A model generated the notes under the pieces. The model was not told the DNA's origin, did no database searches, and saw only the letters and a list, made by a program, of their open reading frames with translations. 64,000 bases of DNA, taken from Pestalotiopsis fici W106-1. Its lineage: Eukaryota > Ascomycota > Sordariomycetes > Amphisphaeriales > Sporocadaceae. This document shows positions 32,648-44,255 of the stretch, piece after piece (position 1 is the first letter of the stretch; each line of letters starts with the position of its first letter). The stretch is from assembly GCF_000516985.1 (NCBI RefSeq), contig NW_006917095.1, positions 1,365,449 through 1,429,448 on the forward strand, in the 5' to 3' direction. The position numbers and the translations under genes are program-made.

Positions 32648-35600
32648 TCATGTCGTCGGCGGAGGTGCCCCTCCAAGGGCATCTTTAGCAAAGTTGGCAC
32701 CCGAATCCCACGACTGTCTCGCCTCGACCATCTGGCCCTGGACCTCGTAGCTTTGAGCCAACAGACCCTCGGCCACACTTATCCAGAGCCGGTTGCCCGC
32801 TCTACGCGCCTGGGAGGCGCCGGCTTTGGCGCTCTTGAGCGCTTGGTCGCCTACGATATTGTGGAACAACTTGGCCTGCATCAGGTTGAGGGCAATGGAG
32901 AGCGTGTGCACATCACCTAGTGCCCTGGCACCATTGAGTGCAATGGCGAGATGGTTCTTGGCGGCCGTCATGCCAATGGGCGGATTCGTCTGCGTGGCGG
33001 CCAGGATCAGGTTAAAGGCGGTGCGGATCTCAATGTTGGGGTGATCTGTGCAAAGGGGTCGGAGAAGCTCAATGAGCTCCGTAGTAAGACGGTCGTCGCG
33101 ATGTTCCGGGTGTTGCATGATCCAGATACGGTTAAAGGCCGACAAGACACGAACCTCCAACTCAGCATGACCTTGTTTCATAGAAGCCAGGCCTTGAATA
33201 TCGCCATTATCGTCCAAATTGTTCTCCAGGCTGAGAAGGGCGCCCTCGTAAATCGACTTGGCTGCGGCAAGATTGCCAGTGCCCTGGTGATAGACGCCAG
33301 AAAGGTAGCATGAGTAGAGACCGACGACGCCTTCCAGAGGTGACTTGACAAGGCTGTCCAACTCCTCTACGCATTTCCATACTGCTGGCCAACGACTGAT
33401 TGTTGCAAGGTGTAATCCTCGTATGATTTGCAAGTAGCATTTAAACTCCCTCCGCCAGTCAGCTCCCTTGATGGCCTCTTGAAGGGAGGTAGGATTCGAC
33501 CGTAGCTTCTGGCCGTCTGAAGAACGAGTTAGTATAAATGATCACAAGTGCCATCTATCTGGTTGAACATACTTTTGGTCAGCGAGCTCAGGGCTTCCTC
33601 CCAAAGGTCGATGATTCTTTTGTCATTTCGTGGATTTCCATAAAGCTGACCAAGACCGCTAACAGTATATCTGCTGCGAGTTAGCTTTGGCTCTTAGGAA
33701 AGTCCAGGGCCACTTACGTCAGAATGAATGCTTCAATCTTGGTCCAAAAGGACATGACGAGCCAATCGCGGCTATGATGCTCAGCGCCGACACGGATTAC
33801 CGCATGTGTGTCTTTGCTAATGGTTTGGGCGATGCCGGTGGAATTCCTATTGATAGGAAGTAGAACCTCGGTCGAGTAGTATTCCCAGCGCCCATCTGAA
33901 AGAGTCTCATCCATGCGTGTTTGAAGCACCTTGAGTTTTTGCAGAATCACCTTGGGCGACCTTTGTCGTAAGCTGCAGATAAAATCCAACATGAGCAACA
34001 AGATTTCCACTTGCGAGATGGAATGTGCTGAAGGGTCAAGCTGATATTTTCGTGCCTGTGCAATACAATTTTGTATCTTATCGACAGCATCATCCTTCAT
34101 GTCTTTTAGGAGACTAAGTCCTTCCAAAAGACAGGCGACCTGAAAGATGGTAGTGTCGCCCCTCTGTTGTGCCAAGGTCATGATGGCTTTCAAGTTTTCT
34201 ATTCCATGAATATCGGCGGGGTTTGAAGACTGTAGATAAAGAGTTGCCTTGAAGAATCGAAGGGCATAGACCCAGTGTGTGTGTCTCAACCTGATCTCGT
34301 GTAAATGACATGTCAAGGTGGTTCGTGAATTCTGCATGACTTACAACTCTGCGTCTGATATCCTCTGGTCCACGGCAATCATTGCAGCCTTGCCTTTCCT
34401 CTGCGACAGCATTCTCAGCTGCAGGAATTGCATCATGTACTTTAGGTCGGTAAAGCGATACTGGAAACAGGGGTCATGTTAGCAAATCCTTGCAAGTGCT
34501 CATTAAAGATGTTTGAACAAACCTTTTCACACAATGTGATGCCCTTTGCCAATGCAGTCTCTGCCTCCATGATGTTGTTGGTCTCTTCACACAATATGCT
34601 GGCATATCGCAAACGCACTTTTGCTTCTATCTTTGGTTGAATCTTGTTGCTTGCCAGCACAGTCTCGAGACAGCCCAATCCCGTCGCGATCATCTTGTGG
34701 TATTCCTGAATATCCCGAGGGTCGAGCGTATCAGCAAGCCGAAGCACTTCTCCTCGCGCCTTGGTAAACATCTCCTCTGCCACGCACACGAGCAAAGAAT
34801 TGGTGTCCTGGTGAGGAATCAAGCCGGGCGTTGGGGCAGGAGATCTGGCGGAGCTGACACTAGGGCTCCTCGTCAGACCCTGCATGGCCATGCGCGGGCT
34901 GGCCGATACTCTGGCAGCTTCATCAATCCTGGCACTTGTTGAACTAACGCTTCGGCTCTTGATTGGCATATTCTGCTGAGCTAGTTGGGGCGATTGTATC
35001 ACCGTGACGGGAGAGTTCGCATGTGGAGAGTTGACGAGCGGCGAGTTGGCATGGCTGGATATGGATTTGGGACGGTGCTGGGGTTGAATTTGTGGCAGAG
35101 GCTGTTGTTGTTGTGCCTGCTGTTGCAACTGCGGTGGTTGCTGCTGCTGTGTTTGCTTTTGCTGAGGCGTCGGTTGTCGAGGTATCGATTGATACTGTGT
35201 CATTGGCGACTGAGCAGGAGGGGGCATTTGTTGCCAGCCCATGACATGTTGGCCCTGTTGAGGAGTCTGTTGTGCTTGGTGCGCATGTTGGATTTGGTGG
35301 GCTTGGTGTTGTGGTTGGTAGTGCTGCTGTTGACCGTAAGACTGCGCGTGCGCCTGTGGTTGCTGATACTGCTGTTGCTGCTGAGGTGGTTGTTGCTGTG
35401 GCTGCTGTTGAGGCATCGGCAGTTGTTGAGTCTGTGGCATGTACTGGTTATTCGGTCGCTGCGCTTGTTGTTGGACGGGCTGTTGAGCCGGCGCGCTGTG
35501 CATTTGGCCCATTTGCGCGCCGTAGGTCCCAGGATAGTGCTGGGACTGCTGCTGCTGCTGCTGCTGCTGTGGCCTCTGATCGAAGTTCGGGTCGTAGTTT

Positions 35601-35842
35601 TGGTATTGACCTGGATGGACACCGACATAGTTTCTGTTTTGGGCCGTTTGCTGCGGATAGCCAACTGGCGCAAAGACGGCATTTTGATACTGGTTGTATT
35701 GCTGGTTCGAGTATTGGGGGTATTGAGCATGCGGGTTTCCATAGGCATCAAAGCCCGACTGCATATTCTGTTGCTGGGGCCATGGTTGTTGGCCCTGATT
35801 CTGGCCGTACCCTGACCCGGGCAGGGAACCGCGATATGTCAT
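32648..35842 (-). CDS. MAU2: Sister chromatid cohesion loader MAU2/SCC4
   Basis: Exons in transcript order are 35842-34523, 34460-34345, 34290-33718, 33673-33573 and 33516-32648 (992 aa as read). The first 330 residues are low-complexity and Gln/Pro-rich, starting MTYRGSLPGSG, with a run of Q from CTG/CAG repeats. From SLLVCVAEEMFTKARGEVLRLAD onward the protein is a helical TPR-like superhelix typical of Scc4/MAU2 (Cohesin_load family), through ALRFFKATLYLQ, RISDAEL, YTVSGLGQLYGNPRN and ADWRREFKCYLQIIRGLH. MAU2 partners with SCC2/NIPBL in the nucleus to load cohesin on chromatin. Oddity: the frame ends PPPTT at 32648, but from the GGGG run (plus-strand C at 32668-32671) another frame continues open to 32508 with plausible conserved sequence, so one G may be missing there. 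The acceptor of exon 4 is ambiguous by 3 nt. Confidence 0.88.
34995..35765 (-). repeat. Poly-Q-coding trinucleotide-rich segment of MAU2
   Basis: Imperfect CAG/CAA repeats on the minus strand encode long Q-rich stretches; the purest run is (CTG)8 on the plus strand at about 35549-35572. The antisense plus-strand frame over this segment is Leu-rich only because of the repeat. Confidence 0.75.
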
Positions 35843-36938
35843 CTCCAGATCATACTATTCGCCAGACAATCATGTCGTTTCTATTGCGACCTCGCTCTAT
35901 TCCCCTCCTCTGCTACTACGTTTCGCGTTTGGCGACACCACGCACTAATGTTTTCAACGCATCGATATTTGTTTCGCTTCGTTTCGGGTTCGAGGTCCGG
36001 AATCGTGGGTCTACGTGTATGCGAGATGTTCTGTTCATCAAGAGAATCGGCAAAAAATGGCGATGCAAAGATCAATAATGGGACCCGGAATCTACAGTGT
36101 CGCGCCCGCGCCCAAGTGATCCCCCGACGTTGGACCTTGGGGAATCCAGGGAATCACCTGATGGACGGGTCCGAGCGTCCGGACCTTTTACTAGCTCATC
36201 AGACAGGGATGTACTCGGTTATGAGACTTGGATTCAACTTTCGGATTGACTCGACAAGAGATGTCTTTATGTCGAGGGTTGTCATTGTTGGGTATATATA
36301 CGTTACTTCAATGATTGAGCAATTGTGCTGAAAATTCGGAGAATCATTTGTTTAATTACTTCAGATACATTTGCCAGCAATATGCCATGGCCATATTCTC
36401 TTTCAGTCATTGCACTGACAATACGATCCCACGGAATTTGTACCTGGACTACCCTTACCCACGCTAGACTTGGCAACTTCTGGCATCTGTCTGCTGTTCA
36501 GCCAGCGCAACCCTGCAGGCTTGTGTGGGTATCACGACTCGCTGTATCATGGCGGTCTGCTGCTTGAGATATTCAGACTTTTCCTGTCCTCAAGTATTGC
36601 CCTAGGTAGAAAAAAAAAACAGTTTTTTGTTGAATAGATCTTTGCATTCTGCTGCTCTTGCGACTATAGATTTCTTCCAACCGAGACAATCCAGCCAATT
36701 GTGACGTCGGGAGCCGAGGCAAGTGGGGACAGGCCGAGACGGCGTGTCTTTTTCATGCTGTGCAATACGGAGATACTTCATCTTCAGCTTGACACTCCGA
36801 CGGCGTTTTGCGTGTGGCAATTTCGTTTTCTTCCTTCATTTGATATAGACTTTCTTGTTCATCATTTTTAGATCTCATCAGAACATTCAACCTTTGATCC
36901 ATTCTTGACACTACTCAAAAAGTTGAAAGACTTTGATT
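35843..36938. other. Divergent intergenic region, MAU2 / alpha-beta hydrolase
   Basis: About 1.1 kb carrying two divergent promoters. No gene is supported; frames at 35948-36331 and 36602-36820 have no recognisable content. Confidence 0.5.
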
Positions 36939-38622
36939 ATGGCAGACTGGTTCGGCCGGGCGGCGCTCAACTACCACGCCTCGCCAACCCCCATCTCCTT
37001 TGAGACCAAGGAGGATGGCAGAAAGACGCTGCTGGACGTGGTCCAGGCCTCGGTCCCGACGTGCCAGCTCAACCCGCTCCTCTTCAACGGACACCTGCAG
37101 ACATGTTGGACCGCCGTAAACAAGGAGGCGCCCGCCGTCCACTACAAGCGGCGCATCTTTGAGGCCGAGCACAGCGGCTACTCGGGCTCCTACGTGGTCG
37201 ACTTTTATGTCCCGCCCGAGGAGGCGTCGGACGAGGTAGACGAGTCTCAGCCCCCGAGGACGACGTACTTTAGCGAGGCGGAGCTCGCGCATTTGGAGAA
37301 GGAGGGCAGCGACGATGATAGGCCCATGCTGGTCGTCTTGCACGGCTTGTCGGGCGGTTCACACGAGGTGTATCTGCGACATGCAAGTACGTATCTTGAC
37401 CCCCTGCGCGGTGTTATGGACCATCTCGGGAGAATGTGCTTCGCGAATACGAACCTTTATTTCTTTGAAAGATCAAGCATGTCAAGCATGATACTAAAAT
37501 TCTCCATTGTATAGTGGCACCGCTGCTAGAAAGTGGCAAGTGGGAGGCATGCGTCATCAACTCGCGAGGCTGTGCCAAGAGTAAGATCACGACCGGCATC
37601 TTGTACAATGCTCGCGCGACCTGGGACACGAGACAAACCGTCAAGTGGCTCCGGAAAACCTTTCCAAACCGACCCCTCTTTGGCATTGGATTCTCCCTGG
37701 GCGCTTGTATCTTGACAAACGTGAGTCCTTGATGCCACCTGGTAGTCACCAGAAGGCAACAGTTCCATATACTGACAGGCCATCTAGTATCTTGGAGAAG
37801 AGGGCTCGAGATGCGAGCTCAAGGCCGCCATTGCCTGCGCCAACCCCTGGAATCTCGAGGTCTCCAACAACTCCCTGAAGCGGACGTTTATCGGTCATCA
37901 TCTCTACTCCAGAGTCCTGGGTAGTAAGTCAAACCACAAGCACTTTTGTTTAGGATTCTGTCCCGAGTTGACATTTAGCACAGCCGCCATGAGAAAGCTT
38001 GCGGACACGCACGCAAAGGAAATCCGAAAGTACACCGACTTTGATCTGGAAAAGATTGCAAAGCTCACGTACCTATGGGAGTTTGATCGCGAGGTGCAGA
38101 CCAAGGCTTGGGGGTACCCGACCGAGAATGCATACTACCGTGATGCCTCTTCAGTTGACTCGGTCATGGGCATCAGAATCCCCTATCTGGCCATAAACTC
38201 GACGGATGACCCTGTACGTTTCCCCTTGTTGCACCTGAAAGATCGTATATTCATGGAACGCGTGTACTGATATTAACTCACGTCTCAGATATCCGCCGAA
38301 GAAGCTCTGCCCTACGGAGAGATCAGATCGAACCCCTATGCCGTCCTCTGCACGACTTCACTTGGTGGACATCTCGGCTGGTTCGAGCCTGGAGGTGGGC
38401 GCTGGCACAGCCGGCCGGTAAGTTCTTTGCTTCTGCACGTCTCCATCTCTGTTCCGTACGGAAGCTAACACTTGAGACAAGGTGGCCAACTTTATGAACT
38501 ACATGGCTTTTGAGGCCAAGCTCGACAACATCAAAGCCAGTGGCTCAGCAAACGGCAAGGTCTATCATGCGGGTGCAGAGTTTGATCCCCTTCGCCGCAA
38601 GATGGCCGTGCCCTTGGAGTAA
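36939..38622 (+). CDS. YheT/EHT1-type alpha/beta hydrolase
   Basis: Six exons: 36939-37386, 37515-37720, 37788-37923, 37984-38213, 38289-38417 and 38482-38622, giving 429 aa. The order of motifs is that of the AB-hydrolase family that includes bacterial YheT, human ABHD1/ABHD3 and yeast Eht1/Eeb1: NPLLFNGHLQTCW near the N-terminus, LVVLHGLSGGSHEVYLRH (oxyanion region), INSRGCAKS, nucleophile elbow GFSLG with Ser210, acid NSTDDP (Asp338 or 339) and GGHLGW with His368. The catalytic triad is complete. Yeast homologues make and hydrolyse medium-chain fatty acid ethyl esters, and others act as monoacylglycerol or phospholipid lipases; substrate here is not predictable. No signal peptide is seen. 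The start ATG at 36939 precedes the first conserved block directly. All intron joins keep the family motifs intact. Confidence 0.9.
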
Positions 38623-38860
38623 TTGAGAATATAGAGATAAAGTGTGAGCGCTGTATTCAGAGCTTTGAACTCTTGAAAATATATAGACATAGAGGATATA
38701 CACGTGGGGTGGGCTACACCTGTAAATAGAACAGCGATTATTGGGTATCTAAAGACACTACCGGATTCAATATATGGACAGAAATGACTTTACTATCCGT
38801 TTCAAAAAGATCCAGAAAGTGGTCAAGTTTTGTTCTCTTTGTCTGCATAGCTCAGTAGGG

Positions 38861-40619
38861 TTAGTCAGTGCTGCCCAAGCTGAGTTTGATTCGCCAATTG
38901 ATAAACTCGTCCGTCAGGATTCTGCCATGTCCGGCCTCTTCGACTCGGAACACCTCGATTTGGCTCGACTTGGGCTGTCGTCGTATCCTCCAGACACCCT
39001 CGTCGTTGACAGTCCGTTTCAGCCCTACATTGGCAATGTCAGCATCAACTTTATGATCTCGAACGGATGACCGCATGATCACGGTAGATGGTATTCTCAA
39101 GACTTACATTCCAGGAATCCAGCCCCAAAATTGATACACATGTTGGCGTTCCAAGTCTTGACGCCGCGCTGGGCCGCCGTGACCGGGATGCCCTCGGTCT
39201 TGATCTCCTCGAGCTTCTCGAGATAACCGTCTTGCGACCGAAAGCCCACGATAATCTTGGGCACGCCGAGCAAAAAGGACTGGATCCAAAATTTCATGAG
39301 CTTGCGCTCAAAGTTGTTCATGTCTCGGTCGTCGCGGATAGAGGCACTCGTCTTGAGCTCGACCCAGTTGGTGGGCGCGCCGGGAACCATAGGCTTGGCG
39401 TCCCAGACTGTATTTGGTTGTCAGTAGACACGAACTATTTCACGTCCCGGTTTTGAGGGTTTGATGGGAGAGCATTAAAACCTGAAGCTTACCTGCGTCT
39501 ACCTCACCACCTATACAGAGGATCGTCTTGCCGAGTCCGGTGCGAACCACGGAGCAGTACTGAGCCTTGTTGCTCACGACCTCCTTGTCGCGGTTCTCAA
39601 TAAACTCTCTACTCGTCTCGCCCCACGGCGCCGGCAGTGTGCTCAGAGTCTCAAACTTGTAACCTGGCACCAATTAGTGATCCCAGATCCGAGATGAAAT
39701 CCAAACACCATGACCATCACTCACCCCAGTAAGTCATGACGTCGGGAGAGAATTGAGGCGCAGGTCCTGGGCCACCTCGACCTCGGTTGTCCCACCGCTT
39801 AGGTTTCCTGTTTTGTTGCTGCTGCTGCTGTTTCTCTTTTGATGCTTGCTTATATGCGTGGTGTTCTTCGATGAATCTTGGCCTCATGTTAGTAAAGCGA
39901 GGACAAGTTTAATCTGGTATGAAAATAGCATACATGCAGTCCTTTACGCCAGTCAGTCCAGGTTTGTCCTCAGATAAGGGGGGATATAGTGATATGGCGT
40001 ACTTGATACAGGGTGGCATTCATCTCAAAGCTGTCGATATACCAGGTTAGCACAAGAACATTGTATCTGATAAGTGATATTCATACCCATCTCTGTCATC
40101 AAACAGAGCAGACATAATCTACATCAATCATTAGCATAAATCAGACCTGATGAAATCTCGTCGTGACATGCCTTGGTCATCATGCCTCTCCACGTCACGA
40201 TTTGGGCGTCAATCTTCTTTCCCTCCTGCTGCTCATGGGCCATGATTGTCTTGAGCAGGCTGTCCAAGTGCTCATCGCCAGAGTCATCGTGCTTGTCAAA
40301 GGTGTCAAAGCCTGCCGACAAGTCTGCGCCCAACTCGGGCGGATAGTACCATTTGAGTGAGGAATCACCGAGATGAAACTCATGCTTGTCATCATAGGAG
40401 AAACAAGCAATTTCCTATGTTTTCCTTGTTAGCTACTGCATCATTAAGAAACATGAATGATTTTGAGAAATGGTTATAGGCGTTGAACGGTGCAGCTATG
40501 CATGAAGGAGATGCTAAATAAGTGAACATGAAAAAAATAAGACGTACTCTGGGTCTCTTGACAGCTTGGCTGTCGCCGCTGAAGCGACCAATTGGCTGGA
40601 TATTAAAGGCTCCCGACAT
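38861..40619 (-). CDS. RAI1: RAI1/DXO decapping nuclease
   Basis: Nine exons in transcript order: 40619-40548, 40414-40172, 40118-40087, 40030-40003, 39941-39934, 39882-39725, 39663-39493, 39407-39108 and 39048-38861, giving 399 aa. The protein starts MSGAFNIQPIGRFSG. DXO family motifs are present: SPDVMTYWGYKFE, the metal site GGEVDA (Glu234, Asp236), ELKTS (Glu254, Lys256), and a C-terminal DEFINWRIKL. Rai1 binds and activates the nuclear 5'-3' exonuclease Rat1 and removes incomplete or aberrant caps with a pyrophosphohydrolase activity, so it works in nuclear RNA quality control. Two oddities: intron 2 starts with GC (AAG|GCATGT) not GT, and exon 5 is only 8 nt (GACTGCAT). A glutamine run precedes the GEVDA half. 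The family call is firm; exons 3-6 are the least certain. Confidence 0.88.
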
Positions 40620-41072
40620 GATGACTGGGTAACATGCCCAAAGGACAAGGCTTAATAACGATTCAAATGGACAGCCATGTGCTTTAGCAAACTGAAAAAG
40701 AAGACGGCAGCTGTGTTAACTCGAAGCCATTTGGGGCGAGAAACACAAAAATGGTTAAGCCGCTAAACAAAATGCCCCAGGGTGCTTCTGTAGCAGCGCA
40801 TTCTAGGCGCCAGGGGTGGCCGCTGTAGGGACCCTTGCTCAGCCTAAAGATCTGCACCCCGCGGTTAGTGGGTTGCTAAAGCTGCTCACCAAAGACTTTC
40901 GCGTGTTTTGTTCCATTCAAAGTAAACAACTGGGTTGGATTGAAGCATTCATTTACACTTTGTCAAATCTCTCTCTTCAAGTTGAGCCTGCTTAATCAAA
41001 GACATATCTACTCAGACTTTCGAAAAATCATCAATTGTATCGACTCGCAAGTCCATCTACACATGCGCCGCC
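40620..41072. promoter_or_regulatory. Bidirectional promoter region, RAI1 / 41073 gene
   Basis: 453 bp between divergent start codons; both promoters must fit here or overlap. No consensus element is clear to me. Confidence 0.5.
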
Positions 41073-41706
41073 ATGGCCAGTAATAACCCGCCGCCACTAC
41101 AACGACCAGCAGCAGCTCGTCCCGTCCGGACCATGATGCCCGCGACTCACAACAACCCAGCCGTCAGCGCGCCCGCTAATAATGTGCGCCGCAACTTGTT
41201 CCAGTCCCAGCTCACGCGCCGTCCAACACCGGTATCCTCTTCCAACTCGGCCGAAACCCTCCGGCTCGATGTCGATGTGTTGTCCGATACGTCGGAGATT
41301 GTGGTGCGGGACAAGAATGGCGACTTTAAGCTCGATGACCCGCCCACGCCGCCCATGGAAGATGCTTCAGAGGAAGGGGCAATAGACGAGGACAGAGAAA
41401 ATGAGCGTATGACCGAACCTCATTCCAAGAGATCGAACGCAGGTATTCGAGGCGGCATTGGCTAATTGACAAGACAGGCGAGAGAAGGAAGCTTGCTGAG
41501 ATAGTCAGACATCACCAAAAGGCACCCGTGCAACAAGAAGGTAGGAATAACACTAGGCATCAGGCATTTGCTTGGTCATGCGCTGACTTTGTGTCGAAAC
41601 AATAGAAGTACTCGAGGCCCTTCGAGCCAGCATGCGAGCGCAAGTGGCAGCCCTAGCCGAAGATAACTGGATGTACGAAGCAGAAGAACCAGCACGCCCA
41701 CAATGA
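41073..41706 (+). CDS. Small unrecognised protein, mostly disordered, three exons
   Basis: Exons 41073-41442, 41478-41540 and 41606-41706 give 177 aa. The first two thirds are Pro/Ala/Asn-rich and acidic with little predicted order (MASNNPPPLQRP, DDPPTPPMED). The short last exons encode a charged amphipathic helix, RRKLAEIVRHH then EVLEALRASMRAQVAALAEDNWMYE, that looks like a coiled coil or binding helix. The first intron (35 nt) is very short for a fungus; the second is 65 nt with normal ends. I do not recognise the family. The start is the ATG in CCGCCATGG; an upstream ATG at 41063 is out of frame and closes after six codons. It ends 121 bp from the convergent GET4 gene. Confidence 0.7.
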
Positions 41707-41826
41707 GAGAAGAGGCCATTTACAATTATCGCTCTCTTTTTGTTTCGTCTATGGCTCGTATCTACGTCATCAACGCCTTGTAGGATATCATTGCTTGGTA
41801 CGGGGTATATGCCAGGTGGACAATAT

Positions 41827-42907
41827 CTAGTCCAGGCCCTCTGCGGTCGGCAGCGAAGCAGGAGACTTGACGGCGGGTCTCCTGCTGCCTCCGGCAGGGG
41901 CGCCACCACCACCACCTCCGCCGAAAAAGCCACTCATCATGTCCATGAGTGGGTTGCTCTGTCTTGGTTTCTCGATGCCAAAGTATATCTCGGCAATCAT
42001 GGTCAGCGGCTCGTGCCATGCTTCCACCTCGTTAATGTGAGACGCATACTTGGCCGTCAGCTGTCGGTAGAGGTCTGGGGTCTGCCGCGATACGGTCATG
42101 AGAAGAAGGCCGAGGAAGTTAAGGAGGGGGATGCTCGGGAATATTCTAATGTCGGCTGTGTTGCTGCTGACGTCTTGAACACCGATGGCGCTTCCCTTGT
42201 CCTGGATGAGGGAGCTCGTAAAGTACCGATACGCCGTGTTGGCCGCCCGTATGTTGGCGGTAAGAAGATAGGGTAGAATAGCTCGACCGGCGTACAGAGC
42301 TGCCGTGTGCGAATCGTCCTCCTTGAACCACTCATACTCCAGCTTGGCCAGGAGCTCGGGCGAGTCCTTTGTGCCTAATACCAAGTGGCGCTCAGCGTCG
42401 TATGTCTCGTGTTCTTCGGCGTAAAGACTGCCAGCAACGTGGTGTAGCTCGGGGTCGCCGGCGGGGAATTCGCCGTACTTGGATGACCAACTTGATTACC
42501 AGATATTAGTATCATCGTCCCGTTTGCTACTCCCTTCCATTTCCCATAATAACTCACGTAATAATCTCTCCAATAAACTTCTTCCTCGTCGGCTCGCCAG
42601 GGCCAAACAGGCGCAGGCAAGTCAGAAGCTTGCCCTTGTTGCTGGCATCGGGCTTTAGCTCGGCAGACTTGTAAGTATCGACGAGCAGGATGCTGAGGTC
42701 GCCGCCACTGCCGCCCTGGCCGGCCTTGAGCAGGGACTGGGCAACATTATACAAGATGTCAATGGCGGCGGACCAGTTGGCCGCCTTGGTGTACCGCGCG
42801 GCCACCACCCGGGTCTGCTGCTGTGCCTCGTAGAACTGGCCCTCTTCGATGCGCGCCTGCAGCCGGGCAATGATCTTTTCGATCTTGTCGGCTTTCGCGG
42901 TTGCCAT
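41827..42907 (-). CDS. GET4: Golgi-to-ER traffic protein 4 (tail-anchored protein insertion)
   Basis: Two exons, 42907-42558 and 42490-41827, give 337 aa. The protein starts MATAKADKIEKIIARLQARIEEGQFYEAQQ and continues as a helical repeat protein: YTKAANWSAAIDILYNVAQSLLKAG, then KKFIGEIIT joined to WSSKYGEFPAGDPELHHVAG, a landmark of the Get4 (DUF410) family. Get4 with Get5 forms the cytosolic bridge that brings tail-anchored proteins from Sgt2 to the Get3 ATPase for insertion in the ER. The C-terminus, with a GGGGGGGAPAGG stretch, is probably disordered. The intron is 67 nt with a GTGAGT donor. Length is normal for fungi. It is convergent with the small gene at 41073. Confidence 0.92.
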
Positions 42908-44171
42908 GGCAGAGAAGGCGAAAAAAGGCAGGGAAGGGGGAGCAGAAAGATCGTAGGTGCTACGAGGGCAGAGTTGACGATGCGAACGAAGCGTTTTGGC
43001 GGCGGCAACGGTGGTGGCGTTTGAACGTAACGTGAATGGAACTTGGTGGGCAACTTTGGTCGTCAATGGCGGGGAGCTTCTTGAGGTGAGGTCAGCTAAC
43101 TTGAGGTTGCGGCTAGTGGGTTTCGTTTCCAAGGTGGGATGCAAGTGGGCACGACAGAAAATCACCTAACCTAGCTACCAAAGCAGGTTGAGCAGCAAAC
43201 CGGCCGTCTCTCCAAATTTCTGCTTGAAGTGCACCGTTTTCAATTCAGTATATTCAAGTGATCTATGAATTTGCAGCTCAATTTGTTTTTTTAATTCTTA
43301 CAGAGAAAATTTCTTTCCAATAACAAGTATTTGAAATATTTCTGGATTACGTTGTTTGTGGTGGTTTATTGAGCTTACTGGTAAAGCAATCGGTTGCTGG
43401 ATTCGAGGGCTACGGTCGGTTTCGTACTACGAGCTCTTGAGCAGGTGTTGGGGAACAAGGAACAGTTTTATGGTCCCAAATACTCCCTTATTATTTTCTT
43501 CACCAACGTATCAATTATTCCTCTTGTGAGAACCTCTATTTGATGGATACTTTTTTGATTATCATCCCTTCTTTATATTCATCGAGCGGAGGGTTGTACT
43601 AACGACTACTCATAGAAGCGGACCAAAACGGTATATTCGCCTACTGCAACCAGATTCTTGTACAGAACTTGGTGCCGTCTCTGCGTTGCTTGGGAATTAT
43701 TACAGAGAGCACCCAGATATGCCCAGTTAGCCTCTTAGAAATGCTAATAACGTTTCGAATTATGAACATGATCACTCTATGACATACTTTGGAGAGCATG
43801 TGTTTGTACGAGTCAAGACTCGTGGGCCGCAGGGGTCCTTGGGTTCTATTAGTGCCCAAATCACAATTTTTGCAGGCCCTGACTTGACTTTTCGTTTCAT
43901 TCAACTTTTTTCTTTCTTGAGCCTTTCATACTCTCAATATAGTGGTTTTCCTGGATTCCACAGTATTTAGCTCCCGACTATAACATACTCCATCCAAATA
44001 TACTATACTCACAAGGCCCTGGATATACTACACCTGTTTCTTTCCGTATTCTTTATACCAATCTCAAACCTCGGCGAGGCACAGCATATACACTACTGCA
44101 CACCCCGCAGCATGTCAATGATGACATATATTGGCTCATAAACGAGCCCCGAATAATCGCCGTAATCATCA
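42908..44171. other. Intergenic, upstream of GET4
   Basis: The part next to GET4 holds its promoter. Beyond it the DNA is AT-rich with no supported frame up to the tRNA-Gly gene. Confidence 0.5.
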
Positions 44172-44255
44172 GCACTGATGGTGTAAGGGTAACATTAAAG
44201 CTTCCCATTATAAAGAGAATTGCTTTAGCTTTGGGTTCGAGTCCCGATCAGCGCA
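44172..44255 (+). tRNA. tRNA-Gly (anticodon CCC), intron-containing
   Basis: GCACTGA pairs with TCAGCGC (one A-C mismatch at the third pair), followed by TG-GTGTAAGGGTAACAT as the D arm, stem AAAGC/GCTTT around TTCCCA, and T arm TTGGG-TTCGAGT-CCCGA. The anticodon loop is extended by about 13 nt (TTATAAAGAGAAT) after the position 3' of CCC, the normal place for a tRNA intron. A T run at 44288 can end transcription. The acceptor mismatch leaves some chance that it is a decayed copy. Confidence 0.68.

Noticed and set aside
34985..35815. Plus-strand open frame of 276 codons
   Set aside because: Leu-rich translation of the CTG side of the MAU2 poly-Q region; no independent gene features.
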